A stretch of 64,000 nucleotides of DNA from Stakelama portus. GTDB lineage: Bacteria > Pseudomonadota > Alphaproteobacteria > Sphingomonadales > Sphingomonadaceae. The position numbers and the translations under genes are program-made. Shown here in pieces: positions 54,685 to 62,286 of the stretch (positions within the stretch are counted from its first letter, which is position 1; each line of letters begins with the position of its first letter). The notes under the pieces are model-generated. The model searched no databases, was not told the origin of the DNA, and saw only the letters and a list, made by a program, of their open reading frames with translations. The stretch is from positions 682,001 through 746,000 of the forward strand of contig NZ_QFZL01000001.1 in the NCBI RefSeq assembly GCF_003171655.1. Reading direction: 5' to 3'.

Positions 54685-55220
54685 TGCGAGCGCTGCATAT
54701 GCTGGCGGCCTGCGCTGCGCTGACTCTCTCGGGGGCGGCCAATGCGGGGCAGGATGGCTGGGCGCCGGCGACGTCCGGAACCGGGACTTTCACGATCGAT
54801 ACGCCGTGCACGGCCGAAGAGATTGCCGCGTTCGACAAAATGCCTTCGGTTACCGAGGGAGTCACTTTCGCGCCCAATTCGCGAATCCTGTGCCAAAAGG
54901 GCGCGTTGTTGCTGGTGGCCGGCATTTTCGAGCGGGCCGACTATCCGGAAAGCGCGCCGGCGCTGTTCGACGCGTTTCAGGAAATGATCGAGCATGACGA
55001 AAGTGGCGGCAGCATCCGGGCTTTCGACTTTCAGGGCCGGCGTGCGCTGGTCAATCGCGAAGAGGGCGATGGCGAGATCGCGCAGACCCAGTTGATCGAG
55101 CTCGATCATTCGCGACTGATCCTGATCATCGGCGGCGTTGGCGATCCGGGAGCCGATTCCGGGGCGCTGCACGCGATGGTCGATCGCATCTTTGATTCCG
55201 TCCGGATAAACGAGCAATGA
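54684..55220 (+). CDS. Secreted protein of unknown function inserted between nuoB and nuoC
   Basis: The 178-residue protein has a signal peptide ([19 protein letters not shown]) and a mature part with two cysteines (Cys42, Cys70) that could pair. The middle shows [20 protein letters not shown] and [19 protein letters not shown]. No known family is recognised. It is coupled to nuoB by a TGATG junction and its stop overlaps the nuoC start (ATGA), so it is translated as part of the nuo operon. A role in complex I is not shown. Confidence 0.75.
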   Translation: MRALHMLAACAALTLSGAANAGQDGWAPATSGTGTFTIDTPCTAEEIAAFDKMPSVTEGVTFAPNSRILCQKGALLLVAGIFERADYPESAPALFDAFQEMIEHDESGGSIRAFDFQGRRALVNREEGDGEIAQTQLIELDHSRLILIIGGVGDPGADSGALHAMVDRIFDSVRINEQ

Positions 55221-56065
55221 CGCAGCGCCACCCTGCACCCAAATTCGCGCCCAATGACGGCGTGATCGACACCGCGACTTCGGCGCTGGGCGCCATGTTG
55301 CTTGCCAGCGAGGACAGCGTCGGCGAAGTCAATCTGACGCTGGCGCGCGAAACGCTGGTCGATGCCATGATCGCGCTGCGCGATACGCCGGGCCTTGAAT
55401 ATCAGATGCTGATGGAAATCGCCGGCGTCGATTATCCGTCGCGTCCCGAGCGGTTCGAAGTCGTCTATATGCTGCTCAGCCTGACGCGGAACCACCGCAT
55501 CAAGGTGAAGGTGATCACCGACGAAGTGAAGCCGGTGCCGAGCGTGACGGGCATCTGGCCGGTCGCAGGCTGGCTCGAGCGCGAAGTGTACGACATGTAC
55601 GGCGTGTTGTTCGAAGGCAATCCGGACCTGCGCCGCATCCTGACCGATTATGGCTTTGTCGGCCATCCGCAGCGCAAGGACTTCCCGCTCTCGGGCTATG
55701 TCGAGCTGCGTTATTCCGAAGAAGCCAAGCGCGTCGTCTATGAGCCGGTGCAGCTGGCGCAGGATTTCCGCAATTTCGATTTCATGAGCCCATGGGAAGG
55801 CGCCGAATATATCCTTCCCGGCGATGAGAAGGCGGACGGCAAGCTGCCCGAAGCCAAGGGCGCGCCGACGCCGCTCAAGGCCGATGAAATCAAGAAGGCC
55901 GACGAGGCTGCCGACAAGAAGGCAGCGCCCAAGGCCGAAACGCCCAAGACGAGCGAAAGCACGGCGCAGACCGGGGCCGGCGAACCCGATCCTGGCAACC
56001 AGCCCGAGGATAAACCCAAGGACCCCGATGTGGTGCCTCCGAAAGACGGGGGTAAGGACGCATGA
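55217..56065 (+). CDS. nuoC: NADH-quinone oxidoreductase subunit C
   Basis: The 282-residue peripheral subunit has its conserved 30-kDa domain at about residues 25-195: [65 protein letters not shown]. From about residue 202 a long Lys/Ala/Glu/Pro-rich tail follows ([28 protein letters not shown]...), about 80 residues beyond the usual C-terminus. The tail is low-complexity and probably disordered. Confidence 0.95.
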   Translation: MTQRHPAPKFAPNDGVIDTATSALGAMLLASEDSVGEVNLTLARETLVDAMIALRDTPGLEYQMLMEIAGVDYPSRPERFEVVYMLLSLTRNHRIKVKVITDEVKPVPSVTGIWPVAGWLEREVYDMYGVLFEGNPDLRRILTDYGFVGHPQRKDFPLSGYVELRYSEEAKRVVYEPVQLAQDFRNFDFMSPWEGAEYILPGDEKADGKLPEAKGAPTPLKADEIKKADEAADKKAAPKAETPKTSESTAQTGAGEPDPGNQPEDKPKDPDVVPPKDGGKDA

Positions 56066-56097
56066 GCATAGTTGCTTCTCACCAGCCGCCGTTTGCC

Positions 56098-56171
56098 CTG
56101 AGCTTGTCGAAGGGCTGTTCTTCTTCTTTCTGCGTTGCGCAAAAGGCAGGGCAGGGCTTCGACAAGCTCAG
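56098..56171. repeat. REP-like inverted repeat between nuoC and nuoD
   Basis: CTGAGCTTGTCGAAG (56098-56112) and its exact reverse complement CTTCGACAAGCTCAG (56157-56171) form a 15-base stem with a 44-base loop. The same core occurs upstream of pgk. This is a sphingomonad-type dispersed palindrome; it could stabilise or attenuate the nuo transcript. Confidence 0.65.
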
Positions 56172-56209
56172 CCCGAACGGGTTTGCTGAACCCGGCGCGG
56201 AGGCGTTCC

Positions 56210-57445
56210 ATGGCTGATTATATCGACGAAATCGAAGGCAAGACCGACGCGGAAGATCCGACGGTCGGCGATACGGCGATTGCCAATTACACGATCAATT
56301 TCGGTCCGCAGCATCCGGCGGCGCATGGCGTGCTGCGGCTGGTCATGGAGCTGGACGGTGAGATCGTCGAGCGCGTCGATCCGCATGTCGGGCTGCTTCA
56401 TCGCGGCACCGAAAAGCTGATCGAGTACAAGACCTATACCCAGGCGATGCCCTATATGGATCGCCTCGATTATTGCTCGCCGCTCTGCATGGAGCATAGC
56501 TTCGTGCTTGCGGTCGAAAAGCTGCTCGACCTCGAAGTGCCGATCCGCGCGCAATATCTGCGCGTGTTCTTCGCCGAGCTGACGCGCATTTCGAACCATA
56601 TGCTGAACCTGGGTTCGCATGTCATGGACGTCGGCGCGATGACGCCGAACCTGTGGATGTTCGAGCTGCGCGAGGATTGCCTCAATTTCTTCGAGCGCGT
56701 TTCGGGCGCGCGGATGCACTCCAACTATTATCGCGTCGGCGGCGTCCATCAGGATGCGCCGTTGAAGCTGCTCACCGATATCGGCGACTGGCTCGACACG
56801 CGGCTGCCGCGGCTGTTCGGCGATGCGATCAGTCTGGTCGCGGAAAACCGCATCTTCAAGCAGCGCAATGTCGATATCGCCGTGGTCAGCCGCGAAGATG
56901 CGATGCGCTGGGGCTTTTCGGGTCCGATGATCCGCGCGGCGGGCATCCCCTGGGATATCCGCAAGGCGCAGCCTTACGATGTGTACGACCGGATGGAATT
57001 CGACATTCCCGTCGGCACCAAGGGCGATTGCTATGATCGCTTCATGGTCCGCGTGAAGGAAGTGTATGAATCCGCGAAGATCATGAAACAATGCCTCGCG
57101 GAAATGCCCGAAGGCCCGACCATGACGCTCGACCGCAAGGTCGGCCCGCCCAAGCGCGGCGAGATGAAGCATTCGATGGAAGCGCTGATCCATCACTTCA
57201 AGCTCTACAGCGAAGGCTATCACGTCCCCGCAGGCGAAGTGTATGTCGCGACCGAAAGCCCCAAGGGCGAGTTCGGCATCTATATGGTGAGCGACGGCAC
57301 CAACAAGCCGTATCGCTGCAAGATCCGCCCGACTGCGTTCAGCCATCTTCAGGCGTTCGATTTCATGGGCAAGGGCCATATGCTTGCCGACACCACCGCC
57401 ATTCTTGGCGCGATGGATATCGTGTTCGGGGAGTGTGACCGGTGA
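56210..57445 (+). CDS. nuoD: NADH-quinone oxidoreductase subunit D
   Basis: The 411-residue subunit forms part of the quinone site near cluster N2. [40 protein letters not shown], and [12 protein letters not shown] are conserved; the C-terminus is [23 protein letters not shown] precedes the ATG. The stop overlaps the GTG of a small membrane ORF (GTGA). Confidence 0.97.
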   Translation: MADYIDEIEGKTDAEDPTVGDTAIANYTINFGPQHPAAHGVLRLVMELDGEIVERVDPHVGLLHRGTEKLIEYKTYTQAMPYMDRLDYCSPLCMEHSFVLAVEKLLDLEVPIRAQYLRVFFAELTRISNHMLNLGSHVMDVGAMTPNLWMFELREDCLNFFERVSGARMHSNYYRVGGVHQDAPLKLLTDIGDWLDTRLPRLFGDAISLVAENRIFKQRNVDIAVVSREDAMRWGFSGPMIRAAGIPWDIRKAQPYDVYDRMEFDIPVGTKGDCYDRFMVRVKEVYESAKIMKQCLAEMPEGPTMTLDRKVGPPKRGEMKHSMEALIHHFKLYSEGYHVPAGEVYVATESPKGEFGIYMVSDGTNKPYRCKIRPTAFSHLQAFDFMGKGHMLADTTAILGAMDIVFGECDR

Positions 57446-57636
57446 GCAAGCCTATGCTGGTCTCTTTGCTCTTGGCTGCGCTCGCTGCGGCCGGTGTGCT
57501 TGCAGCCACCATTGGCTATCTGCCCGTATGGGCGCAGGTGATGGCTGGCGGCGTGATCGTTGTGTCGATCGCTAATCTTCTGGTGCTTTCCCTGACTGGA
57601 AAAGACATTTCGAGTTGGAGCCGCAATGGCCGCTAA
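57442..57636 (+). CDS. Small membrane protein after nuoD (ORF A)
   Basis: The 64-residue protein has two hydrophobic helices ([23 protein letters not shown] and [19 protein letters not shown]) and a polar tail. It starts at GTG 57442 within the nuoD stop and ends inside the truncated nuoE copy. No family is recognised. Such small membrane genes between nuoD and nuoE occur in some sphingomonads; the function is unknown. Confidence 0.75.
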   Translation: MSKPMLVSLLLAALAAAGVLAATIGYLPVWAQVMAGGVIVVSIANLLVLSLTGKDISSWSRNGR

Positions 57637-57730
57637 AACCATCCCCGATACCCCGGAAATCCGCGAGCGCTGGTCGGGCTTTGCCTGGACCAAGGCGAAT
57701 GCGCGCGCATACGGGGAGTGTGACCGGTGA
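57626..57730 (+). pseudogene. Chimeric truncated nuoE copy ending as nuoD
   Basis: A frame of 34 residues (57626-57730) begins [18 protein letters not shown] exactly as nuoE, follows nuoE for 25 codons, then continues RAYGECDR and stops, matching the last residues of nuoD. It is thus a nuoE'-'nuoD junction. It lacks all Fe-S ligands and is a pseudogene fragment. Confidence 0.9.
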
Positions 57731-57966
57731 GCAAAGGCGTCTGGGCTCTCCGGTTGATTGTCGCGCTTTGTGCGGCGGCGGTCCTCATGGCGACTGTTCT
57801 GCCGAATTTCCTGAGCGGTCAGGGCGTCGACATTCTGCCGTTCAAATGGATGACGGTGTTTTACGGCGGGATAGCGTTGCTTGGCCTGGTAGGATTGGGG
57901 CCGATCTGGCTGATTGTTGAGACGACGATATTCGCTTCCAAAAGGCAAATGAACGATGGCCGCTAA
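57727..57966 (+). CDS. Small membrane protein before nuoE (ORF B)
   Basis: The 79-residue protein has two or three hydrophobic stretches (LRLIVALCAAAVLMATVLPNFL; WMTVFYGGIALLGLVGLGPIWLIVETTIF) and a polar end. It begins with MSK like ORF A but otherwise bears little resemblance to it. It overlaps the chimeric fragment's stop at its start (GTGA) and nuoE at its end by 11 bases, as ORF A does with the truncated copy. Confidence 0.75.
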   Translation: MSKGVWALRLIVALCAAAVLMATVLPNFLSGQGVDILPFKWMTVFYGGIALLGLVGLGPIWLIVETTIFASKRQMNDGR

Positions 57967-58633
57967 AACCATCCCCGATACCCCGGAAATCCGTGAGCGC
58001 TGGTCGGGCTTTGCCTGGACCAAGGCGAATGCCGCCAAGGCGAAGGAAATCCGTTCGCGCTATCCCGAGGGGCGTCAGCAAAGCTGTACCATTCCCTATC
58101 TCGACCTTGCCCAGCGGCAGGTGGGTGCGGAGACCGATACGCAGGGCTGGCTGCCGATCCCGGTGATCGAGTTCGTCGCGAAGGAACTCGATCTGGCGGT
58201 GATCCGCGTGCTCGAAGTCGCCAGCTTCTACACGATGTTCAACCTCAATCCGGTCGGCAAGCATCATGTTCAGGTGTGCGGCACCACGCCGTGCTGGCTG
58301 CGCGGCAGCGACGAAGTGTTCCGCGCGTGCAAGGACAAGGGCATGGTGAAGGGCCATACTACCGAGGATGGCCTGTTCACGCTGACCGAAGTCGAATGCA
58401 TGGGCAATTGCGCCTCCGCACCGATGGTCCAGATCAACGACGATAATTTCGAGGATCTGAACTACGAACGCACCACCGCGATCCTGAACGCGCTGGCAAA
58501 GGGCGAAAGCCCCAGGCCCGGCACGCAGGAGCCGGGTCGTCATACCGTCGAGCCGGTCGGTGAACCGACCAATCTGGCGGCGATGCAGACCGAAAACCAC
58601 GATTATCGTGGCGAGTGGGAGAAGACGGTATGA
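57956..58633 (+). CDS. nuoE: NADH-quinone oxidoreductase subunit E
   Basis: The 225-residue peripheral subunit carries a [2Fe-2S] cluster (N1a). The ligands are in [11 protein letters not shown] and [43 protein letters not shown] is the N-terminal sequence copied in the truncated duplicate. The stop overlaps the start of a third small membrane ORF (ATGA). Confidence 0.97.
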   Translation: MAAKTIPDTPEIRERWSGFAWTKANAAKAKEIRSRYPEGRQQSCTIPYLDLAQRQVGAETDTQGWLPIPVIEFVAKELDLAVIRVLEVASFYTMFNLNPVGKHHVQVCGTTPCWLRGSDEVFRACKDKGMVKGHTTEDGLFTLTEVECMGNCASAPMVQINDDNFEDLNYERTTAILNALAKGESPRPGTQEPGRHTVEPVGEPTNLAAMQTENHDYRGEWEKTV

Positions 58634-58791
58634 ACAAGAATCTGATCGTCACCATCCTTGCCATCATTGGCGGCATCGTCGTGCTGGGCTGGGTGCTCAA
58701 GCTGACCATCAATCTGATCGGCCCGCTGCTGCTGATCGGGCTGGCGGTGCTGGTGTATCTCGTATTCTTCAAGGACAAGTCGAACCGATGA
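58630..58791 (+). CDS. Small membrane protein between nuoE and nuoF
   Basis: The 53-residue hydrophobic protein has two helices ([21 protein letters not shown] and [18 protein letters not shown]) and ends KDKSNR. The start overlaps the nuoE stop and the stop overlaps the nuoF start, each by 4 bases, supporting real translation. Short conserved membrane ORFs in this place occur in related genomes; the function is unknown. Confidence 0.75.
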   Translation: MNKNLIVTILAIIGGIVVLGWVLKLTINLIGPLLLIGLAVLVYLVFFKDKSNR

Positions 58792-60104
58792 GCGACTTCA
58801 CGCCTCTCGCCGACAAGGATCGCATCTTCACCAATGTCTATGGCTTTCAGCCGTGGAACATCGATGCTGCGATGAAGCGTGGCGACTGGGACAATACAAA
58901 GGCGCTGCTGGACCTCGGCAACGATACGATCATCGATCGGATCAAGGCTTCGGGTCTGCGCGGGCGCGGCGGGGCAGGGTTCCCGACCGGCGTCAAATGG
59001 GGCTTCATGCCCAAGAATCCGACGCCCGAACGTCCGAGCTTCCTCGTCATCAATGCCGATGAATCCGAGCCGGGTTCGTGCAAGGATCGCGAGATCATCC
59101 GTCACGATCCGCACAAGCTGCTCGAAGGGGCGCTGGTCGCTGGTTTCGCGATGCGTGCGCGGGCTGCCTATATCTATATTCGCGGCGAATATATCCGCGA
59201 GGCCGAAACGCTCTTCGCGGCGATTGCCGAAGCCTATGACAAGGGCTTTCTGGGCAAGAATGCCTGTGGCTCGGGCTATGATTTCGACGTTTTCTGCCAT
59301 CGCGGCGCGGGTGCCTATATCTGCGGCGAAGAGACTGCGATGCTCGAAAGCCTGGAAGGCAAGAAGGGCCAGCCGCGGCTGAAGCCGCCATTCCCGGCAG
59401 GGGCGGGCCTCTATGGCTGTCCGACGACGGTGAACAATGTCGAATCGATCGCGGTCGCGCCGACGATCCTGCGGCGCGGACCCGAATGGTTCTCAAGCTT
59501 CGGGCGGGAGAATAACAAGGGCACCAAGCTGTTTCAGATCAGCGGCCATGTGAACCGGCCCTGCGTCGTCGAGGAATCGATGTCGATTCCGTTCCGCGAG
59601 CTGATCGAGCGGCATTGCGGCGGCATTCGCGGCGGTTGGGACAATCTGCTCGCAGTGATCCCCGGCGGTTCTTCGGTGCCGCTGGTTCCGGCGGCGCAGA
59701 TCATGGACGCGCCGATGGATTTCGACGGGCTGAAGGAACTCGGCTCGGGCCTTGGTACCGCCGCCGTCATCGTGATGGACAAGTCCACCGACATTGTTCA
59801 GGCGATCAGCCGCATCAGCTATTTCTACAAGCACGAAAGCTGTGGCCAGTGCACGCCGTGCCGCGAAGGCACCGGCTGGATGTGGCGGGTGATGGAACGG
59901 CTGCGGACGGGTGACGCCGATATCAGCGAGATCGACACGCTGTTCCAGGTGACCAAGCAGGTCGAAGGCCACACCATCTGTGCGCTGGGCGATGCGGCGG
60001 CATGGCCGATCCAGGGCCTGATCCGCCATTTCCGCCCCGAACTGGAGCGGCGTATCAATGAAAAAAATGGTGGCCCGGCGCCCCAGCTTCAGGCGGCGGA
60101 GTAA
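58788..60104 (+). CDS. nuoF: NADH-quinone oxidoreductase subunit F
   Basis: The 438-residue subunit binds NADH, FMN and a [4Fe-4S] cluster. [18 protein letters not shown] is the NADH/FMN loop; [13 protein letters not shown] plus a later Cys in [12 protein letters not shown] are the cluster ligands. [13 protein letters not shown] and VIPGGSSVP are conserved. The frame is open upstream to 58560, but the ATG coupled to the small ORF is preferred. Ends 8 bases before a secreted protein gene. Confidence 0.97.
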   Translation: MSDFTPLADKDRIFTNVYGFQPWNIDAAMKRGDWDNTKALLDLGNDTIIDRIKASGLRGRGGAGFPTGVKWGFMPKNPTPERPSFLVINADESEPGSCKDREIIRHDPHKLLEGALVAGFAMRARAAYIYIRGEYIREAETLFAAIAEAYDKGFLGKNACGSGYDFDVFCHRGAGAYICGEETAMLESLEGKKGQPRLKPPFPAGAGLYGCPTTVNNVESIAVAPTILRRGPEWFSSFGRENNKGTKLFQISGHVNRPCVVEESMSIPFRELIERHCGGIRGGWDNLLAVIPGGSSVPLVPAAQIMDAPMDFDGLKELGSGLGTAAVIVMDKSTDIVQAISRISYFYKHESCGQCTPCREGTGWMWRVMERLRTGDADISEIDTLFQVTKQVEGHTICALGDAAAWPIQGLIRHFRPELERRINEKNGGPAPQLQAAE

Positions 60105-60112
60105 GCGAGGCG

Positions 60113-60709
60113 ATGCTCTCCTTGTTTCTGTCCCCATTGCTGGCGGTGGCCCCCGTCGCGGAGGATGCGCAGACCTATTCGGTGCTGGCGCAGTTCGCGA
60201 AGTGTGTCGTGCGTCGCGAGCGGGAAATCGCGCGTGCGCTGCTGGCCGTGCCGAGTGGAAGCAATGAAGAGGGTGAATTGATGAGCGATCTCGTCAGCGG
60301 GCGTTGTTTGCCGGCCGGCATCCAGATGTTGCGAATGCAGTCCAGCACCTATCGTGCGGCGATCGCCGAAGCGTTGTTCGTTGCTGACCGCAAGGACGGC
60401 ATGACCTTTCCCGTACTCGGGGATGCGCCTCCGCTTGCCGGTTTGGCGGGGCATGAAATGGGCATCGCATTTGCGCAATGCGTGGCGCGGGCGGATCGCG
60501 TGGATGCCGAAGCGCTGTTCGCCACCGAGATCGAATCGCCCGAGGAACTGGAAGTGGTGGGGAGGCTGCAGCCGATGCTCAATCCCTGCCTAGGCGAGGG
60601 GCGGTCGTTGCGGCTCAATCGCGCGTCGCTACGCGGGTTGCTTGCCGAGGCGATGTATCGCGATTTGCATATGGCCGTTTCGCCGGAAACGAATGGGCCG
60701 GTTAATTGA
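60113..60709 (+). CDS. Secreted four-cysteine protein 1 (nuoF-nuoG insertion)
   Basis: The 198-residue protein has a short signal peptide (LSLFLSPLLAVAPV). Cysteines are at 31, 65, 123 and 159, two pairs 34 and 36 residues apart. Each pair lies in a module: FAKCVVRREREIARALL...GRCL...RAAIAEALF and FAQCVARADRVDAEALF...NPCL...LRGLLAEAMY. The family is unknown. It follows nuoF by 8 bases. It is homologous in pattern to the next two genes. Confidence 0.78.
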   Translation: MLSLFLSPLLAVAPVAEDAQTYSVLAQFAKCVVRREREIARALLAVPSGSNEEGELMSDLVSGRCLPAGIQMLRMQSSTYRAAIAEALFVADRKDGMTFPVLGDAPPLAGLAGHEMGIAFAQCVARADRVDAEALFATEIESPEELEVVGRLQPMLNPCLGEGRSLRLNRASLRGLLAEAMYRDLHMAVSPETNGPVN

Positions 60710-60770
60710 GAAGTTTGTCGTGTGGCGAGAATGTAGCGGTGCTGCCGCGTTATTAGGGGAGCGGAAAAAA

Positions 60771-61466
60771 ATGCGTTACGGATTGGCTGGACTGGCCGGT
60801 GGTTTGGCGATGATGATCGGCGCGACCTTGGCGACGTCGGCTTCCGCGCAGGGGGAAACCGCGGCGCAGGTGCGACCGGGCAGCGAAACCGCATCGCGCG
60901 TGTCGGCGAACGACTGGCGTGAGGCCAAGCGCTTTGGAATGTGCGTTGCTGGCAGCAATCTGAACGAAGCCCGGATCATGATCGATCAGGGGCTGACGGA
61001 CGAATCGGTCGAGCACCGGTCGCCAGCGCGCTTCCTCAATCGGTTCCAGGGCTGTGTCGCGTCGCGCAACGCGTTGAGCTCGGTCCTGTTCTATGGAGGG
61101 CTTGCCGAAGGGGTTCTGGCCGAACAGGCCGATGTCGTCGCGACGCTTGCGCCCGGCTCGACCGAACAGGTTACGGCCTATATCAAGGGCATCAATCCGC
61201 GTTTCTATGGTGCAACCGGAGACAGGCCTACGATTCAGCTTGCCACCGAATGTCGCGTCGGCTTTGCGCCGGGACAGGCGCGGGCAGTGTTGGAATTCGA
61301 ACCCGGCACGCCGGAATATGATCAGGCTGTCAATGTGTTGCGGGCCGCGACGCCGCAATGCGCCGAAATCGACAAGGACGTGACGCGTGACGTTTATATT
61401 GAACGCGCGTATCTGAATATCGCACTCTATCACTGGATGCGGTTCAGAACGGAAAGCGCATCCTGA
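60771..61466 (+). CDS. Secreted four-cysteine protein 2 (nuoF-nuoG insertion)
   Basis: The 231-residue protein has a signal peptide (GLAGLAGGLAMMIGATLATSASA). Cysteines are at 58, 95, 161 and 197 (37 and 36 apart). FGMCVAGSNLNEARIMIDQGL with RFQGCVASRN and GGLAEGVL form module one; CRVGFAPGQARAVLEFEPGT, PQC and YIERAYLNIALYHWMRF form module two. AGGGGAGCGG precedes the ATG. It resembles the following gene most, especially in the final YHW.F. Confidence 0.8.
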   Translation: MRYGLAGLAGGLAMMIGATLATSASAQGETAAQVRPGSETASRVSANDWREAKRFGMCVAGSNLNEARIMIDQGLTDESVEHRSPARFLNRFQGCVASRNALSSVLFYGGLAEGVLAEQADVVATLAPGSTEQVTAYIKGINPRFYGATGDRPTIQLATECRVGFAPGQARAVLEFEPGTPEYDQAVNVLRAATPQCAEIDKDVTRDVYIERAYLNIALYHWMRFRTESAS

Positions 61467-61527
61467 GCGACTGCTTAATAGCGGAGTAATCCGAATTTCA
61501 ACGGCAAGTCATGCGAAGGAGGAAGTC

Positions 61528-62277
61528 ATGCAGAAATCGGTATTTCTAACATTTGTTGCGATCACCGCATCAATGGCCACGGCGCAGTCGGCCAATGCGC
61601 AGAGCCGGCCGGTGTACGACCGGGAAATTCCTTCTCGCGGCGCATATGAAGTGGATGCCGCCGGAAATCGCCTGGCCCGCAGCTCCGGCGCGTTTCACAA
61701 GGCCGATGGTGAGCAGAATCGCGATTTCGAACTGGCGCGCGCCTTTGCCTCCTGCGCGGTAGGCATGGGCGAAGCACGGACACGCTTGCTGCTCGATCAG
61801 GAAGTGCCGGCGAAACACGCTTCGCGTCAGGCCGAGGATTCATATTTTTCGCGCCTGCGCAATTGCGCAACGCAGGATAATGTTCAGATCGATCGCGTCT
61901 TTCTTCGTGGCGCACTGTCCGAAGCGTTGATCTTGGACAGCGTTCCGGCGGAGTCGCTAAAGGCTGCGGCGAGCGGCGACGAGGTCATCGCTTTCGTTCG
62001 TGGCGTGTCGGTGGCCGACAGCTCGATGGAAAATCCGCTGACTCTTTTGCAGCTCAGCTATGAATGCCGGGTAGCTGCCGAACCGGTGCGCGCACGCACG
62101 GTGCTTGAAAAAACGCCGGGTTCCGGCGAAGAGGCGGCTGCGCTGACCGCGCTCAAAATCGCAACGCCCAGCTGCGACTCGATCGAGGAGCCGGAAGGCA
62201 CCACCAATTTCTTCCGGCGCAGCTTTGTTGCGCGGGCGCTCTATCACTGGAGCAGCTTTGAATCCTGGGGCAGGTAA
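61528..62277 (+). CDS. Secreted four-cysteine protein 3 (nuoF-nuoG insertion)
   Basis: The 249-residue protein has a signal peptide (VFLTFVAITASMATAQSANA). Cysteines are at 76, 113, 180 and 216 (37 and 36 apart). FASCAVGMGEARTRLLLDQEV, RLRNCATQDN and LRGALSEALI make module one; CRVAAEPVRARTVLEKTPG, PSC and RSFVARALYHWSSF module two. GAAGGAGG lies just before the ATG. Ends 9 bases before nuoG. Confidence 0.8.
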   Translation: MQKSVFLTFVAITASMATAQSANAQSRPVYDREIPSRGAYEVDAAGNRLARSSGAFHKADGEQNRDFELARAFASCAVGMGEARTRLLLDQEVPAKHASRQAEDSYFSRLRNCATQDNVQIDRVFLRGALSEALILDSVPAESLKAAASGDEVIAFVRGVSVADSSMENPLTLLQLSYECRVAAEPVRARTVLEKTPGSGEEAAALTALKIATPSCDSIEEPEGTTNFFRRSFVARALYHWSSFESWGR

Positions 62278-62286
62278 AGATCTGAA

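Larger units (their letters stand above)
57427..57734. repeat. Partial tandem duplication: nuoD end / nuoE start
   Basis: A 23-base sequence at 57427-57449 (the nuoD end) recurs exactly at 57712-57734, and 77 bases at 57626-57702 (the start of nuoE) recur with one mismatch at 57956-58032. The two copies of the interval thus flank two different small membrane ORFs. The junction at about 57703-57711 joins the start of nuoE to the end of nuoD. Confidence 0.9.
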
